The position numbers and the translations under genes are program-made. The notes beneath the pieces are model-generated. The model was not told the DNA's origin. It made no database searches and saw only the letters and a program-made list of their open reading frames with translations. DNA of 25,913 nucleotides, taken from positions 1-25,913 of the forward strand of contig DMNL01000161.1 of NCBI GenBank assembly GCA_003452735.1. The letters run 5' to 3'. Position 1 is the stretch's first letter; each line of letters opens with the position of its first letter. Shown piece by piece: positions 8,060-16,520 of the stretch. Source of the stretch: Spirochaetaceae bacterium (GTDB lineage: Bacteria; Spirochaetota; Spirochaetia; Treponematales; Rectinemataceae).

Positions 8060-8548
8060 TCAATCTACAAAATCCGTGTCTTCTTTTGAGAATTCCGGAA
8101 AGAAATAGACAAGCACGCCGGAACTTCGCACTCGCACCTGAGCGATGCCTTTTTTTGCAAGATTATCGAGCTGGCGCTGTGCCTCTTCTATAGCGATATT
8201 GGCTTCGATTGCAACTTCACCAGCCGTGACCATGCCATTGTTGGCCTTAGCGAGGCGAAGAATAACTCGCTCGGGAGTCTCGGAAGGTCTCATATGCGGT
8301 ATGAATCCACTCCCTTGGCTATAGTTTTCATAGCCAACAACCTCTCTCGCAGCATAAGCGAGATTTGCTTCTCGAACCTGGCGAGGCAGAGTAATAAGAT
8401 CATATAGGCATCCCAATCCTCCTAGACCGCCCGAAAACATCCACAAAAGCCCAGTTCCGGTCTTTCCTAAATAGAAACGATGGAATCCCAGGGCTCCAAA
8501 CCCCGAAATAAGCCAGAGGAAATAGGCTGTTGTAAGATTGTATCTCAC
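8060..8548 (-). CDS. TM2-domain protein with C-terminal winged-helix-like domain
   Basis: This 162-residue protein begins with a TM2 domain: a hydrophobic helix, GFHRFYLGKTGTGLL, a second hydrophobic glycine-rich helix and the closing CLYDLITLP. After a linker, residues of about 90-150 (RVILRLAKANNGMVTAGEVA, then EEAQRQLDNLAKKGIAQVRV) look like a winged helix-turn-helix, as in Fe-S or ArsR-like regulators. That combination suggests a membrane-tethered DNA- or protein-binding module, but function is unknown. I chose the GTG at 8548 because GGGAGA lies six bases upstream; a TTG nine codons earlier is possible but has no ribosome site. The gene converges on the caspase gene and diverges from asnS. 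Confidence 0.78.
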   Translation of the reverse strand: MRYNLTTAYFLWLISGFGALGFHRFYLGKTGTGLLWMFSGGLGGLGCLYDLITLPRQVREANLAYAAREVVGYENYSQGSGFIPHMRPSETPERVILRLAKANNGMVTAGEVAIEANIAIEEAQRQLDNLAKKGIAQVRVRSSGVLVYFFPEFSKEDTDFVD

Positions 8549-8592
8549 TATCTTCTCCCAAGCTAAAATTAGCAATCAAGCCCGATGGTATT

Positions 8593-8622
8593 TGACCATA
8601 ATGGCTCTGTCGTGCTAAAAAG
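8593..8622 (+). promoter_or_regulatory. Possible asnS promoter
   Basis: TTGACC (8593-8598) and an extended -10, TGCTAAAAA (TAAAAA at 8617-8622), are separated by 18 bases in the intergenic gap between the divergent TM2 gene and asnS. Unlike the leaderless-type promoters elsewhere in the window, this one would give a leader of roughly 55 bases, and asnS has its own Shine-Dalgarno. Confidence 0.35.
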
Positions 8623-8683
8623 GAGTATATGAATTTTAGCGCATGACGAAAAGCCATGCACCACTCTTTCTATGGAGCTTTTC

Positions 8684-10084
8684 ATGACTCTTCTTCCAAC
8701 AATAAAGCAACTTCTTTCCATGGAAGCTGTAGGTCAGTCTGTAACCGTCAGGGGATGGGTCCGCACAAAGCGCGAGACTAAGCAAGCTGTTTTCCTCGAA
8801 GTAAACGATGGTTCTTGTTTATCGAATATCCAATGTGTTTTAGATTCCTTTCTCCGTCAAAACCAATCTACAAATGAAAGCATTTTGCGATTATCGACAG
8901 GAGCAAGCGTGGAGATAATAGGAGAGCTAGTTCCCTCTCCTGCTAAGGGCCAAAGGGTTGAGGTAAAATGCCAGCAGCTTAAACTGATAGGCGAAGCACC
9001 TCCAGAGCGTTATCCGCTTCAGAAAAAAGCACATAGCCTCGAATTTTTACGCGAAATTGCGCACTTGAGAGTCAGGACAAATACTTTTGCTGCCGTAGCT
9101 CGTGTTCGAAATCGGATGGCATTCGCTATCCACCAATTTTTCCAGGAACGTGGCTTTTACTACATACATACACCTATTATAACCACCAGCGATGCCGAGG
9201 GAGCTGGCGCAATGTTTCAAGTTACTAGCCTCGATCTTGAAGCACTCTCGAAATCGGGCACTCCCATAGACTACGAGAAGGACTTTTTCGGGAAAAAGGC
9301 TTTCTTGACGGTATCTGGGCAGCTAAACGTCGAAACATATTGCCAAGCTCTTTCGCGAGTTTACACTTTCGGCCCTACATTTCGTGCTGAAAACTCTAAT
9401 ACCACACGCCACCTTGCTGAATTCTGGATGATAGAACCCGAGATGGCATTCGCTCATCTGGATGACAACATAGCCTTAGCAACTGAGTTCATTCAATATC
9501 TCGTTGCCATAGCCCTTCAGGATTGTGCAGAAGATATAGCCTTTTTCGATCAACGCATACAACCAGGCTTAAGAGAGTCCTTAGAACGAATTGTAAAGAC
9601 AAGCTTTACTCGAATGAGCTATACCGAGGCAATTCGAGAGCTAGAAGACTCAAATGCGGTTTTCGAATTTAAACCCTATTGGGGCTGTGATCTTCAAAGC
9701 GAGCATGAAAAATTCCTAACAGAGAAAGTTGCTGGCGGGCCAGTAGTGGTAACAGACTACCCAAAAGAAATCAAAGCCTTTTATATGAAACAGAATGAGG
9801 ACGGCAAGACTGTGGCAGCCATGGACGTGCTAGTGCCTCGTTTTGGCGAAATCATCGGGGGTTCCGAGCGAGAATGGAGACTTGATCTTCTCGAAAAACG
9901 AATGGAGGAATTGGGCCTCGCTAAAGAGCCCTACCAATGGTACCTAGATCTACGGCGCTATGGTTCCACCCCTCACTCCGGCTTTGGGCTTGGATTCGAG
10001 CGACTTCTCCTATATATAACGGGAATGACGAACATTCGCGATGTTATCCCTTTCCCAAGAGCGCCGCGTCAAGCTGATTTCTAA
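8684..10084 (+). CDS. asnS: Asparaginyl-tRNA synthetase
   Basis: This class II synthetase charges tRNA-Asn with asparagine. The N-terminal OB-fold anticodon-binding domain (VTVRGWVRTKRETKQAVFLE) is followed by the catalytic core. Motif 2 is FRAENSNTTRHLAEFWMIEP (about residue 235 on) and motif 3 is GFGLGFERLLLY near the C-terminus, before the family ending RDVIPFPRAPRQADF. The RHLAEFWMIEPEMAF context favours AsnRS over AspRS, and the 466-residue length equals the E. coli enzyme. The ATG at 8684 is chosen because GGAG lies six bases before it; the ATG at 8672 would put that GGAG inside the coding region. The D,D-carboxypeptidase gene follows 14 bases downstream and is probably co-transcribed. 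Confidence 0.96.
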   Translation: MTLLPTIKQLLSMEAVGQSVTVRGWVRTKRETKQAVFLEVNDGSCLSNIQCVLDSFLRQNQSTNESILRLSTGASVEIIGELVPSPAKGQRVEVKCQQLKLIGEAPPERYPLQKKAHSLEFLREIAHLRVRTNTFAAVARVRNRMAFAIHQFFQERGFYYIHTPIITTSDAEGAGAMFQVTSLDLEALSKSGTPIDYEKDFFGKKAFLTVSGQLNVETYCQALSRVYTFGPTFRAENSNTTRHLAEFWMIEPEMAFAHLDDNIALATEFIQYLVAIALQDCAEDIAFFDQRIQPGLRESLERIVKTSFTRMSYTEAIRELEDSNAVFEFKPYWGCDLQSEHEKFLTEKVAGGPVVVTDYPKEIKAFYMKQNEDGKTVAAMDVLVPRFGEIIGGSEREWRLDLLEKRMEELGLAKEPYQWYLDLRRYGSTPHSGFGLGFERLLLYITGMTNIRDVIPFPRAPRQADF

Positions 10085-10098
10085 TCGGGAAAACATCG

Positions 10099-11385
10099 AT
10101 GAAGCTTATTCTAGCAATCAAAAGACGCAAAATATGCATAAACAAAGTCAGACTTTCAATTCTAGGGATTGTCACATGCTTTGTCATTTTTAGCCTTCCA
10201 GCCTATCCGATCGAAGCAATCAATAGATTAGGCATAGAGATTCCAGATCCACCTTCGCTAAATGCCAGATCAGCCATACTGATAGATGCTGCAACGGGGA
10301 CTATCTTATATGAAAAAGAAGCGGATCTTAGACTACCGCCTGCCAGCTTGGCAAAGCTCGTCACTCTCCATATCGCTATGGAAGAGATAGAATCAGGGAG
10401 ACTTTCCCTGGACGAAATCATTGAGATCGATCCGCAAGATTGTTCGCCTTTTATTCCTTACGGTTCTTCACTTATGTATCTGCAGCCAGGAATGAAGGTT
10501 AGTGTGCGGGATTTAATGCTGGGGGCGGCTGTAGTATCGGGGAATGATGCAGCTTATGCACTAGCTCGCCGGATTGCAGGATCGAATGAAGAATTCGCTA
10601 AGATGATGAACAATGAGGTAAAAGCATTGGGTTTCCATAACCTCAGCTTTGTAGAACCCAGCGGACTTTCGGAGTTCAATCTTGTAACTGCTAGAGACTT
10701 TGCTTTTTTCTGTAAAAAATATATTGAACTGCATCCTAAATCGCTCAAAGAGCTTCATTCGATACATTCAATTCGATTCCCTCGACCTGAACATGCAACA
10801 TCGCAATATCGCCCCAATGGTATCGTTCTTCAATACAACCGCAATCCCCTTATATTCAACTACGAAGGAGCCGATGGCCTAAAAACGGGCTATATAATCG
10901 AAGTAGGATACAATATGGCCGCCACAGCGATGCGAAACGGTAATCGCTTTATTGCAGTGCTTTTGGGAGGGTCATCTACCCCCTATGCTGATGGTGCCAC
11001 CCAACGCACAAAAGATACAAAGGCCCTCCTCGACTGGGCATTTGCGAATTTCGCTACTGCAAGACCTGGCTATATTTTGCCAAAGCCTCTTCGTGTATGG
11101 TTTGGCAAATCGATTTGGGTAGATCCAGAGCCTGAAGGTGAGGCAGCGGCTACAGTTCCTGCTCTACTCAAAGACCGAGTAACTGCTCGAATCGAAACTG
11201 TCAAAAACATCAGAGCTCCTATATATAAAGGGCAAAAGTTAGGTGAAATTGTTTATGAAATAGATGGCATAAAGATTTCTTCGGTCAACCTAGTTTCTGG
11301 TCAGGATATTTCGAAAGGTAACATATTTAGAATTCTCTTGGATGGCATACAGCGCATATTTGCTTATTTATTCGGAAAGCTTTGA
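10099..11385 (+). CDS. D-alanyl-D-alanine carboxypeptidase (PBP5/DacA-like, peptidase S11)
   Basis: This 428-residue penicillin-binding protein removes the terminal D-Ala from peptidoglycan stem peptides in the periplasm. All active-site motifs are present: SLAK (Ser83 nucleophile, Lys86), SGN (147-149) and KTG (262-264). A basic n-region and a hydrophobic helix (about 18-36) form a signal peptide or membrane anchor. Residues of about 325-405 look like the PBP5 C-terminal beta domain. The end (RILLDGIQRIFAYLFGKL) is amphipathic, as in DacA proteins that lie on the membrane. GGGA lies nine bases before the ATG. It is downstream of asnS on the same strand; the link is positional rather than functional. 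Confidence 0.93.
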   Translation: MKLILAIKRRKICINKVRLSILGIVTCFVIFSLPAYPIEAINRLGIEIPDPPSLNARSAILIDAATGTILYEKEADLRLPPASLAKLVTLHIAMEEIESGRLSLDEIIEIDPQDCSPFIPYGSSLMYLQPGMKVSVRDLMLGAAVVSGNDAAYALARRIAGSNEEFAKMMNNEVKALGFHNLSFVEPSGLSEFNLVTARDFAFFCKKYIELHPKSLKELHSIHSIRFPRPEHATSQYRPNGIVLQYNRNPLIFNYEGADGLKTGYIIEVGYNMAATAMRNGNRFIAVLLGGSSTPYADGATQRTKDTKALLDWAFANFATARPGYILPKPLRVWFGKSIWVDPEPEGEAAATVPALLKDRVTARIETVKNIRAPIYKGQKLGEIVYEIDGIKISSVNLVSGQDISKGNIFRILLDGIQRIFAYLFGKL

Positions 11386-11454
11386 TCTGCTTGAAAAGTA
11401 TCTAATTTTAGGAAAGCGCTGCTCTTAGTTGGACAATTGAGAAAGATACAGCAA

Positions 11455-12489
11455 TCAATACCCTAACTCTTTTTCTGCTTTATCGATTGCAGCAAAAAAC
11501 TTGTCCATCCATATTCTTCCTTCCTCTTTGTACTGGGTAAGCAAGAACTTCTTTGCTGCTGGGACCGTGATATCTTGAAACTGCTTTATTGCTGTTTTGG
11601 ATGGAACATATACCTGCATTTTCATAGAAACCATAGGCAGGCCTCTTTCGGTTGAGTCTATTATTCTTGATAGTCCCCTTCCTGCCAAAATTGCAATTTT
11701 TGCAGCATCATCCACGACTATCTTAAGCTCTTTGGAAAGACTATTGTAAAATTCTTGGTTGATGACCCATACATAAGGAGAATATATAAAATCTATTAGG
11801 GTCAAATATCTCTGTACTTCATATAATCTATCCATGACTATGATAGATACCGGATTCATTTGACCATCCACTACCCCTGCTAGAAGGCTTGTATATAGTT
11901 CCGACCAGGCAATGGAAATCGGAGTTGCTCCTAATGCTCTAACAATTTCCTGATGGAGTGGAATAGGCATAGTTCTTAGTTTGAGGCCTTTTAAGTCTCC
12001 AGGCGATCTAATTGGCCTCTTTGAATTCGTAATAGCAAAAAATCCTCCTGATTCTCCAAAGCCAAGGACATGAAAACCAGCCTTTTCCTCTATATCAGCG
12101 GCGAGCTCTTTCCCAAACTGTTCATCATATACATTGTAAGCTACATTGTAACTCGAAATTGAAAAAGGGATGTTAGTAATATCTATAAGAGGATAGAATT
12201 GAGCAATGGCACCCGAAGTAGAGATAAAAGATTGTACTTTCCCAGACTTAACTTGGATCAACGTTTCAACTTCTTTCCCTACCTCACCATCGGGGTAGAT
12301 TTCCACTTTTACTTGGCCATTAGACCTGCTCTCTACTTCGCTCTTGAATACCGCTGCCATTGCGGCTGATACTACTTCATAGGGTGCTTGAGGATTCAGG
12401 TGTGCTAGTTTTAGAGTGATTTCTCCAAACACGGAAGCAGGAAATGATAGGAGCAAAAAGATAAACCAGGCAACCACCACTTTTTTCAT
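11455..12489 (-). CDS. TRAP transporter solute-binding protein (DctP family), orphan
   Basis: This 344-residue protein has a Sec signal peptide (MKK, hydrophobic core, cleavage near FPASVFG-EI) and then the DctP family pattern: LKLAHLNP, VEIYPDGEVG, and the ligand-carboxylate-binding region GLKLRTMPIPLHQEIVRALG with the conserved Arg172, followed by GVVDGQMNP. TRAP systems use ion gradients to import organic acids, so this protein would capture a carboxylate-bearing ligand in the periplasm. No DctQ or DctM membrane gene is present in the window, although both flanks are visible. A strong AGGAGG lies seven bases before the ATG. It is the last gene of the minus-strand oxidoreductase block, 11 bases after the Rrf2 gene, so its ligand may be the substrate of those enzymes. 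Confidence 0.92.
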   Translation of the reverse strand: MKKVVVAWFIFLLLSFPASVFGEITLKLAHLNPQAPYEVVSAAMAAVFKSEVESRSNGQVKVEIYPDGEVGKEVETLIQVKSGKVQSFISTSGAIAQFYPLIDITNIPFSISSYNVAYNVYDEQFGKELAADIEEKAGFHVLGFGESGGFFAITNSKRPIRSPGDLKGLKLRTMPIPLHQEIVRALGATPISIAWSELYTSLLAGVVDGQMNPVSIIVMDRLYEVQRYLTLIDFIYSPYVWVINQEFYNSLSKELKIVVDDAAKIAILAGRGLSRIIDSTERGLPMVSMKMQVYVPSKTAIKQFQDITVPAAKKFLLTQYKEEGRIWMDKFFAAIDKAEKELGY

Positions 12490-12500
12490 GGATGCCTCCT

Positions 12501-12911
12501 TTAAGTCGACGACGTTTCAGGTCCAGCAATTTCTGCCAATGTAACAGATTCGAGATATAGATCGACTGCACTTTTAAGTCCCAGCCAAAAATGTCTAGGC
12601 AGACAACCTTCGCCTAATATGCAGACTGCCGCGTTGTCGACACATTCAACAAGCCTTATCTCGCCTTCCGTTGCTTGTACCACTTCGCTCATTGGTATAA
12701 GCGTTGGATCTTTTGCAAGCCTGTATCCTCCATTCCTACCACGCTCAGAAATCAAAAGCCCGGCATTTTTCAGTTTACCGAGAATTGCTTCGAGGTATTT
12801 AGAGGGAATATGTTCTGCTTCTGCGATGCTTGCGACGCTTGCGGACTTTGCATGCACTAGATGCACAAGAGCACGAATCGCATACTGTGTCTTTGTTGGA
12901 ACCTGAAACAT
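12501..12911 (-). CDS. Rrf2-family transcriptional regulator, probable Fe-S sensor
   Basis: This 136-residue protein starts with the Rrf2 signature (QYAIRALVHLVH), followed by the helix-turn-helix (SIAEAEHIPSKYLEAILGKL), the wing GGYRLAKDP, and EVVQATEGEI. Three cysteines, Cys90, Cys97 and Cys103 (CX6CX5C), lie where IscR, NsrR and RsrR bind an iron-sulfur cluster, so it probably senses redox state, nitric oxide or Fe-S supply (inference). The ATG at 12911 has AGGA eight bases upstream and begins the conserved domain; an in-frame ATG 20 codons earlier adds unrelated residues. It lies between the DAO-family gene (60 bases upstream) and the TRAP binding-protein gene (11 bases downstream), which suggests that it controls the operon it sits in. 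Confidence 0.9.
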   Translation of the reverse strand: MFQVPTKTQYAIRALVHLVHAKSASVASIAEAEHIPSKYLEAILGKLKNAGLLISERGRNGGYRLAKDPTLIPMSEVVQATEGEIRLVECVDNAAVCILGEGCLPRHFWLGLKSAVDLYLESVTLAEIAGPETSST

Positions 12912-12971
12912 TATAATTCCTACTAAATAAGTCTGAATATAAAATATCGCTCTTTTTGAAGGCTTTGTCAA

Positions 12972-14144
12972 TCAGCTCAAAAGTTCAGCGTGATCGAAGC
13001 TGCGATTGATCGAAAGTTCGTCAAACAAAAAGCCATAATCAGTGAAACCCTCGGGTCTTTCATGGCAACCACTTGCAGCAATAGACCGCGAAATGATGCT
13101 GCCTAGACCAGGCCCCATCATAAAACCTTGTCCGCACATACCAACAAGCTGTAAAAAGTTCACAGCCATATCAGGGTAGCCTATAATCGGAAGACCATCA
13201 GGAGTCATTGGATACATGCCGCGCCATGTTCTCCGTACCCGCAAATTGCGAAGCCTAGGATACAGTTCAAGCATTCGACGAACTACAAGCGGAAGAAAAG
13301 TTGAAGTAGAATCCTTGTCTCGACCCCATATCTGTGGACGAGGAGTAATACAGAACACAATCTGCCCAGTAGCGGCCTGATAGAAATAATAATTCCCAGA
13401 TTCAGCATCTGAGCGGACATCGACTATCATTGGTTCCATAAAACGCTCGACCGGTTCTGTCACACCTGCCTCGTGGCAATCCGGAAATACAGGCAGATCG
13501 AAGCCGGCTATTTTTGCAATGTCAGCAGCCTTTGCGCCCGCTGCATTGACAAAGATGTCAGCAGAAAAACTCTCGCCACCCGCTTCAATCGAAGAGATTC
13601 TTTCACCTTCTCTATGAATTGCTTTTACCTTTGTATTGAAGAAAAAAGATACACCAGCTGCCAACGCAAGGTAATGAAAAGCACTTGCGGCCATAAGAGG
13701 CGAGGCATAGCCGTCTTGGGGGCTATAAGTTCCTCCTATTAGATCATCGGTTCTAAGCCCAGGTGCAAGCCGATATATTGTCTCTGGGCCTACCCACTCA
13801 ATATCCAGACCTGCGGCTTTCTGCTTTTTTAGAAGTGCACAAAACTGCTGTTTTGTCGCTTCATCAAACGCTATATAAAGATAACCTCCCTCTCTCCATT
13901 CCATATCTAACCCATACTTCTCCTGCATCGAAGAAAAAAGCCTTATCGACTCAAGACAGATACGTATCTTTGCAGGATCCGAGTGAGTAGCTCTTATTCC
14001 GCCTATAGCAGCCCGATTCTGACCTCTTCCCCAGGAGGCCTCCTCATCTAGCAATGCAACCTTGAGCCCTTTCTCTGCAAGCTGCCATGATAGAGGTAGG
14101 CCCACCGATCCAGCTCCTATTATTACGACATCATAGTTTTTCAT
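12972..14144 (-). CDS. FAD-dependent oxidoreductase, DAO family (amino acid/opine dehydrogenase beta-type subunit)
   Basis: This 390-residue flavoprotein belongs to the glycine/D-amino acid oxidase (DAO) family. The N-terminal ADP-binding motif is VVIIGAGSVGLPLSWQLAEK, and the C-terminal FAD-binding segment contains TPDGLPIIGY and MCGQGFMMGPGLG. Enzymes of this type, such as the HcnC, OoxB, sarcosine oxidase and Pyrococcus proline dehydrogenase beta subunits, oxidise the C-N bond of a secondary or primary amino acid and pass electrons to a partner subunit. The start codon overlaps the stop of the upstream large-subunit gene as ATGA, the usual sign of a stoichiometric complex. The exact substrate cannot be read from the sequence; candidates are proline, hydroxyproline, sarcosine or an opine. 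Confidence 0.9.
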   Translation of the reverse strand: MKNYDVVIIGAGSVGLPLSWQLAEKGLKVALLDEEASWGRGQNRAAIGGIRATHSDPAKIRICLESIRLFSSMQEKYGLDMEWREGGYLYIAFDEATKQQFCALLKKQKAAGLDIEWVGPETIYRLAPGLRTDDLIGGTYSPQDGYASPLMAASAFHYLALAAGVSFFFNTKVKAIHREGERISSIEAGGESFSADIFVNAAGAKAADIAKIAGFDLPVFPDCHEAGVTEPVERFMEPMIVDVRSDAESGNYYFYQAATGQIVFCITPRPQIWGRDKDSTSTFLPLVVRRMLELYPRLRNLRVRRTWRGMYPMTPDGLPIIGYPDMAVNFLQLVGMCGQGFMMGPGLGSIISRSIAASGCHERPEGFTDYGFLFDELSINRSFDHAELLS

Positions 14145-16297
14145 GGCGCGCCTCTAGTACCTGCGTCTTTGCCACCTAATTTGTGCAAACCTTCATTCAC
14201 AAGAGAACCCATGGGCACTTCCATAAAAAGTGGCCTCTGAGTAAAAGGCTCGATTTCCGCTGGATTCACTCCTGCAATGATGAATGCCTTTGCAATTAGC
14301 TGTGAGCAGGTTTTTCCTCCACATGCACCCATTCCTACTCTGAGAGATTTGAGCTGATTTGCGTCTTTGACATCATTTTTCTTGATGAAATCGACTATTT
14401 CTCGCAAGGTAATTCGTTCGCAGCGACATACCACAGTATCTAGGTCTTCAAGCGAACTCTTTTCGACAGATATGATGCTAGGTATATTTTTGAATTCTAT
14501 TGTATCCTTTTGCGGTCGAGGAACTTGCTGCGTTTTGAGATGTCTAACACCTGCAATCCTTGCTGCATGCGCCACATCTACCTCGAAGGTCAAAAGCCAT
14601 GTATTTCTTTTCTGCACTTTTCGTTTAGATATTATTGGGACTCTTTCCAATACCTCGCCTTTTTGATCCACAAGTTCCATGTCTTCCTCGAGTCCAGAAT
14701 CGACATTAAACTCCCAAGGAAGGACTACCTGTGCCTTATCATCTGCGACCCTTCGCACTAGAGTAATAGCGAGACCTGGGCAGATTGCTACGCAGGCTCC
14801 ACATCCTGTGCAGCGATCTCCTGCAAAGTAAGGAAGATCCATAATGTTTCCTTGCATTGACCTTAGCTCTATGGACCTCAGGGGGCATACCGTTGCACAT
14901 GGATTACATGGAATCTCCTCTGAACAAAAGAATACTGGACGCCATTCTTTACCAGGAACTATCGGAGAACGTTCATAGCAATCTCCCGGCCGTGAAGCAA
15001 GCACTTTTCGGGTTTTTTCCCACCCTGGATCAATAGCTCCTTTTTTCCCTAGTCCTAGCATGAGCGCAAGATTTGCCGCCGCAGTTTTGCCACCATAGAT
15101 AGCACTCGAAGCTTCTGCTATCTCTGACGCATCTCCAGCAGCCACTGCCATGATACCATATCGTCTGGCTTGTTCTAAAAATTCATTGCATGGTGCAAGG
15201 CCTACTGCAATTAGAACAGAATCTACTTCGTAGTCTCTTGTTGTTCCAGGTATAGGCTGAAATCTCTCATCAACTGCAGCTACATACGCTCTCTGGACCT
15301 TTTGACAGCCCTCTGCCCTCGTTATTGTCGTATTTAGATGTATTGGTATTCCCAAACGCCTTATCTTGTCGGCATGTACCTGATACCCATTAACTCTGCC
15401 AGCGGCTTCGAAAATACCAGCGACTTCGATGTCTGCCTGAAGGGCATGATATGCGGCGATCAAGCCAACATTGCCCGAACCTATAATGAGAATTTTCATA
15501 TATGCCTTGACAAGATCACGATTTACAAGTGTCTGGAAAGCTCCTGCTGCTATTACTCCAGGAAGATCCCAGCCAGGAAAATGGAGTGCTTTCTCTCTTG
15601 CTCCGGCAGCAACAACTAGAGCCGTAAACTCGACAAGCAAATAAGATTCGTAATTAAGGTAGATCCCAGCCTTTCGGTCTTTGTATATACCTACCACAGG
15701 AGCATTCGTTAGTATTGTTACGGAAGGATATTGCAGGGCTTCTTCTTGCAGTATATTAGCAATATCGATGCCGCGTGTTCCTGCATAGCAATCGGCTTCT
15801 GAACCGAAAAATTTATGAGTCTGGAGGATTAATTTGCCTCCAGCTTGTGGCTTGTCATCTGCTACAAGAACCTGAAAGCCCATACTGCCTAGCTCAGCAG
15901 CTGCAGCGAGTCCAGCAGGTCCAGCGCCTATGATGAGAATATCAGTGCGAATCGATCTGCGTTCTGCTTGAACAAGCGGGCTATCCTGAGAAGGCAATCT
16001 GGGCAGTCCATGAATTGTCCGGACATCCATCCCTTTGGCCAAAGGAGTTACGCATGACTTCTTTGGAATGCCGTCTATCAACATTGTGCACTGTGAACAT
16101 TGACCATTTGCACAGAAAAGACCTTGAGGAAAGCCATCCCGAAAGTGATAGGAAAACACATGCCGGCCTTCGGATATTAGGGCAGAAGCCACTGGTTCTC
16201 CTTCATAACCGGATATTTCCTCTCCATCGAATGAAAAATTCACGAGAGTCAGATTCTTTTTTGCAGAAAGTATAGGATGATGTTCTATGCGGTTCAT
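14141..16297 (-). CDS. Multi-cluster Fe-S/FAD oxidoreductase large subunit (HcnA/HcnB- or OoxA-like fusion)
   Basis: This 718-residue protein fuses several redox modules. Residues 15-95 form a 2Fe-2S domain (Cys62, 67, 70 and 82). GAGPAGL (124-130) is the FAD site and GSGNVGL (273-279) the NAD(P)-type site of a pyridine nucleotide-disulfide oxidoreductase fold. Residues 458-506 are a ferredoxin-like insert with CX5CX2CX3CP (458-471) and CX2CX2CX3CP (496-506), consistent with two 4Fe-4S clusters. Residues 620-670 are a BFD-like 2Fe-2S domain (CRC at 624-626 and CGGKTC at 659-664). It should accept electrons from the adjacent DAO-type subunit and pass them on, possibly to a ferredoxin or NAD(P); direction and acceptor are inference. 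No Shine-Dalgarno lies at a normal distance from the ATG. Confidence 0.9.
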   Translation of the reverse strand: MNRIEHHPILSAKKNLTLVNFSFDGEEISGYEGEPVASALISEGRHVFSYHFRDGFPQGLFCANGQCSQCTMLIDGIPKKSCVTPLAKGMDVRTIHGLPRLPSQDSPLVQAERRSIRTDILIIGAGPAGLAAAAELGSMGFQVLVADDKPQAGGKLILQTHKFFGSEADCYAGTRGIDIANILQEEALQYPSVTILTNAPVVGIYKDRKAGIYLNYESYLLVEFTALVVAAGAREKALHFPGWDLPGVIAAGAFQTLVNRDLVKAYMKILIIGSGNVGLIAAYHALQADIEVAGIFEAAGRVNGYQVHADKIRRLGIPIHLNTTITRAEGCQKVQRAYVAAVDERFQPIPGTTRDYEVDSVLIAVGLAPCNEFLEQARRYGIMAVAAGDASEIAEASSAIYGGKTAAANLALMLGLGKKGAIDPGWEKTRKVLASRPGDCYERSPIVPGKEWRPVFFCSEEIPCNPCATVCPLRSIELRSMQGNIMDLPYFAGDRCTGCGACVAICPGLAITLVRRVADDKAQVVLPWEFNVDSGLEEDMELVDQKGEVLERVPIISKRKVQKRNTWLLTFEVDVAHAARIAGVRHLKTQQVPRPQKDTIEFKNIPSIISVEKSSLEDLDTVVCRCERITLREIVDFIKKNDVKDANQLKSLRVGMGACGGKTCSQLIAKAFIIAGVNPAEIEPFTQRPLFMEVPMGSLVNEGLHKLGGKDAGTRGAP

Positions 16298-16307
16298 AAT
16301 TCATTCA

Positions 16308-16336
16308 AGCCTATGATTGAATTCCAAATCTGTCAA
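16308..16336 (-). promoter_or_regulatory. Predicted promoter of the oxidoreductase operon (leaderless type)
   Basis: On the minus strand, TTGACA (16336-16331) and TAGGCT (16313-16308) are separated by 17 bases. The -10 lies ten bases before the ATG at 16297, giving a predicted leader of only a few bases. The -35 matches the consensus exactly. Confidence 0.5.
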
Positions 16337-16353
16337 GAAAAATCATGGTTTAG

Positions 16354-16369
16354 CACAATCTGACACAAT
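16354..16369. repeat. Ten-base-phased CACAAT direct repeat, possible operator
   Basis: CACAAT occurs at 16354-16359 and 16364-16369, one helical turn apart, about 18 bases upstream of the -35 box of the oxidoreductase operon. Position and phasing would suit an activator or Rrf2 site, but no known consensus is matched. The rest of the 223-base gap between the two divergent start codons is AT-rich. Confidence 0.3.
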
Positions 16370-16448
16370 ATACAATAATATTCGAATTCTATGCATATAA
16401 TTACATCTCCTCTTGGATAGAACAGACTATCGAAGATATTCCGATTAT

Positions 16449-16456
16449 GCTATATT
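16449..16456 (+). promoter_or_regulatory. Possible extended -10 of murD
   Basis: TATATT (16451-16456) is preceded by TG-N (16448-16450), an extended -10. No convincing -35 is seen upstream. A second AT-rich candidate, TATAAA/TAAAAT at 16483-16490, is closer to the gene. The murD ATG follows at 16521 with GGGGA about 12 bases before it. Confidence 0.25.
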
Positions 16457-16520
16457 TTAAAAAAGTCAAATTCTTCCAACACTATAAAATAAATTAAGAT
16501 GAAGGGGAATTATCAGCAAA

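Noticed and set aside
8630..8647. Five-codon reading frame with AAGGAG before asnS, resembling a leader peptide
   Set aside because: AAGGAG is only three bases from its ATG, there are no Asn codons beyond one AAT, and no attenuator hairpin follows.
11386..11454. Possible bidirectional terminator between the carboxypeptidase and TRAP genes
   Set aside because: Only very short complementary arms and no T-run next to a hairpin were found.
12619..12906. Plus-strand open frame of about 95 codons opposite the Rrf2 gene
   Set aside because: It mirrors the Rrf2 coding sequence, which has a clear family signature and ribosome site.
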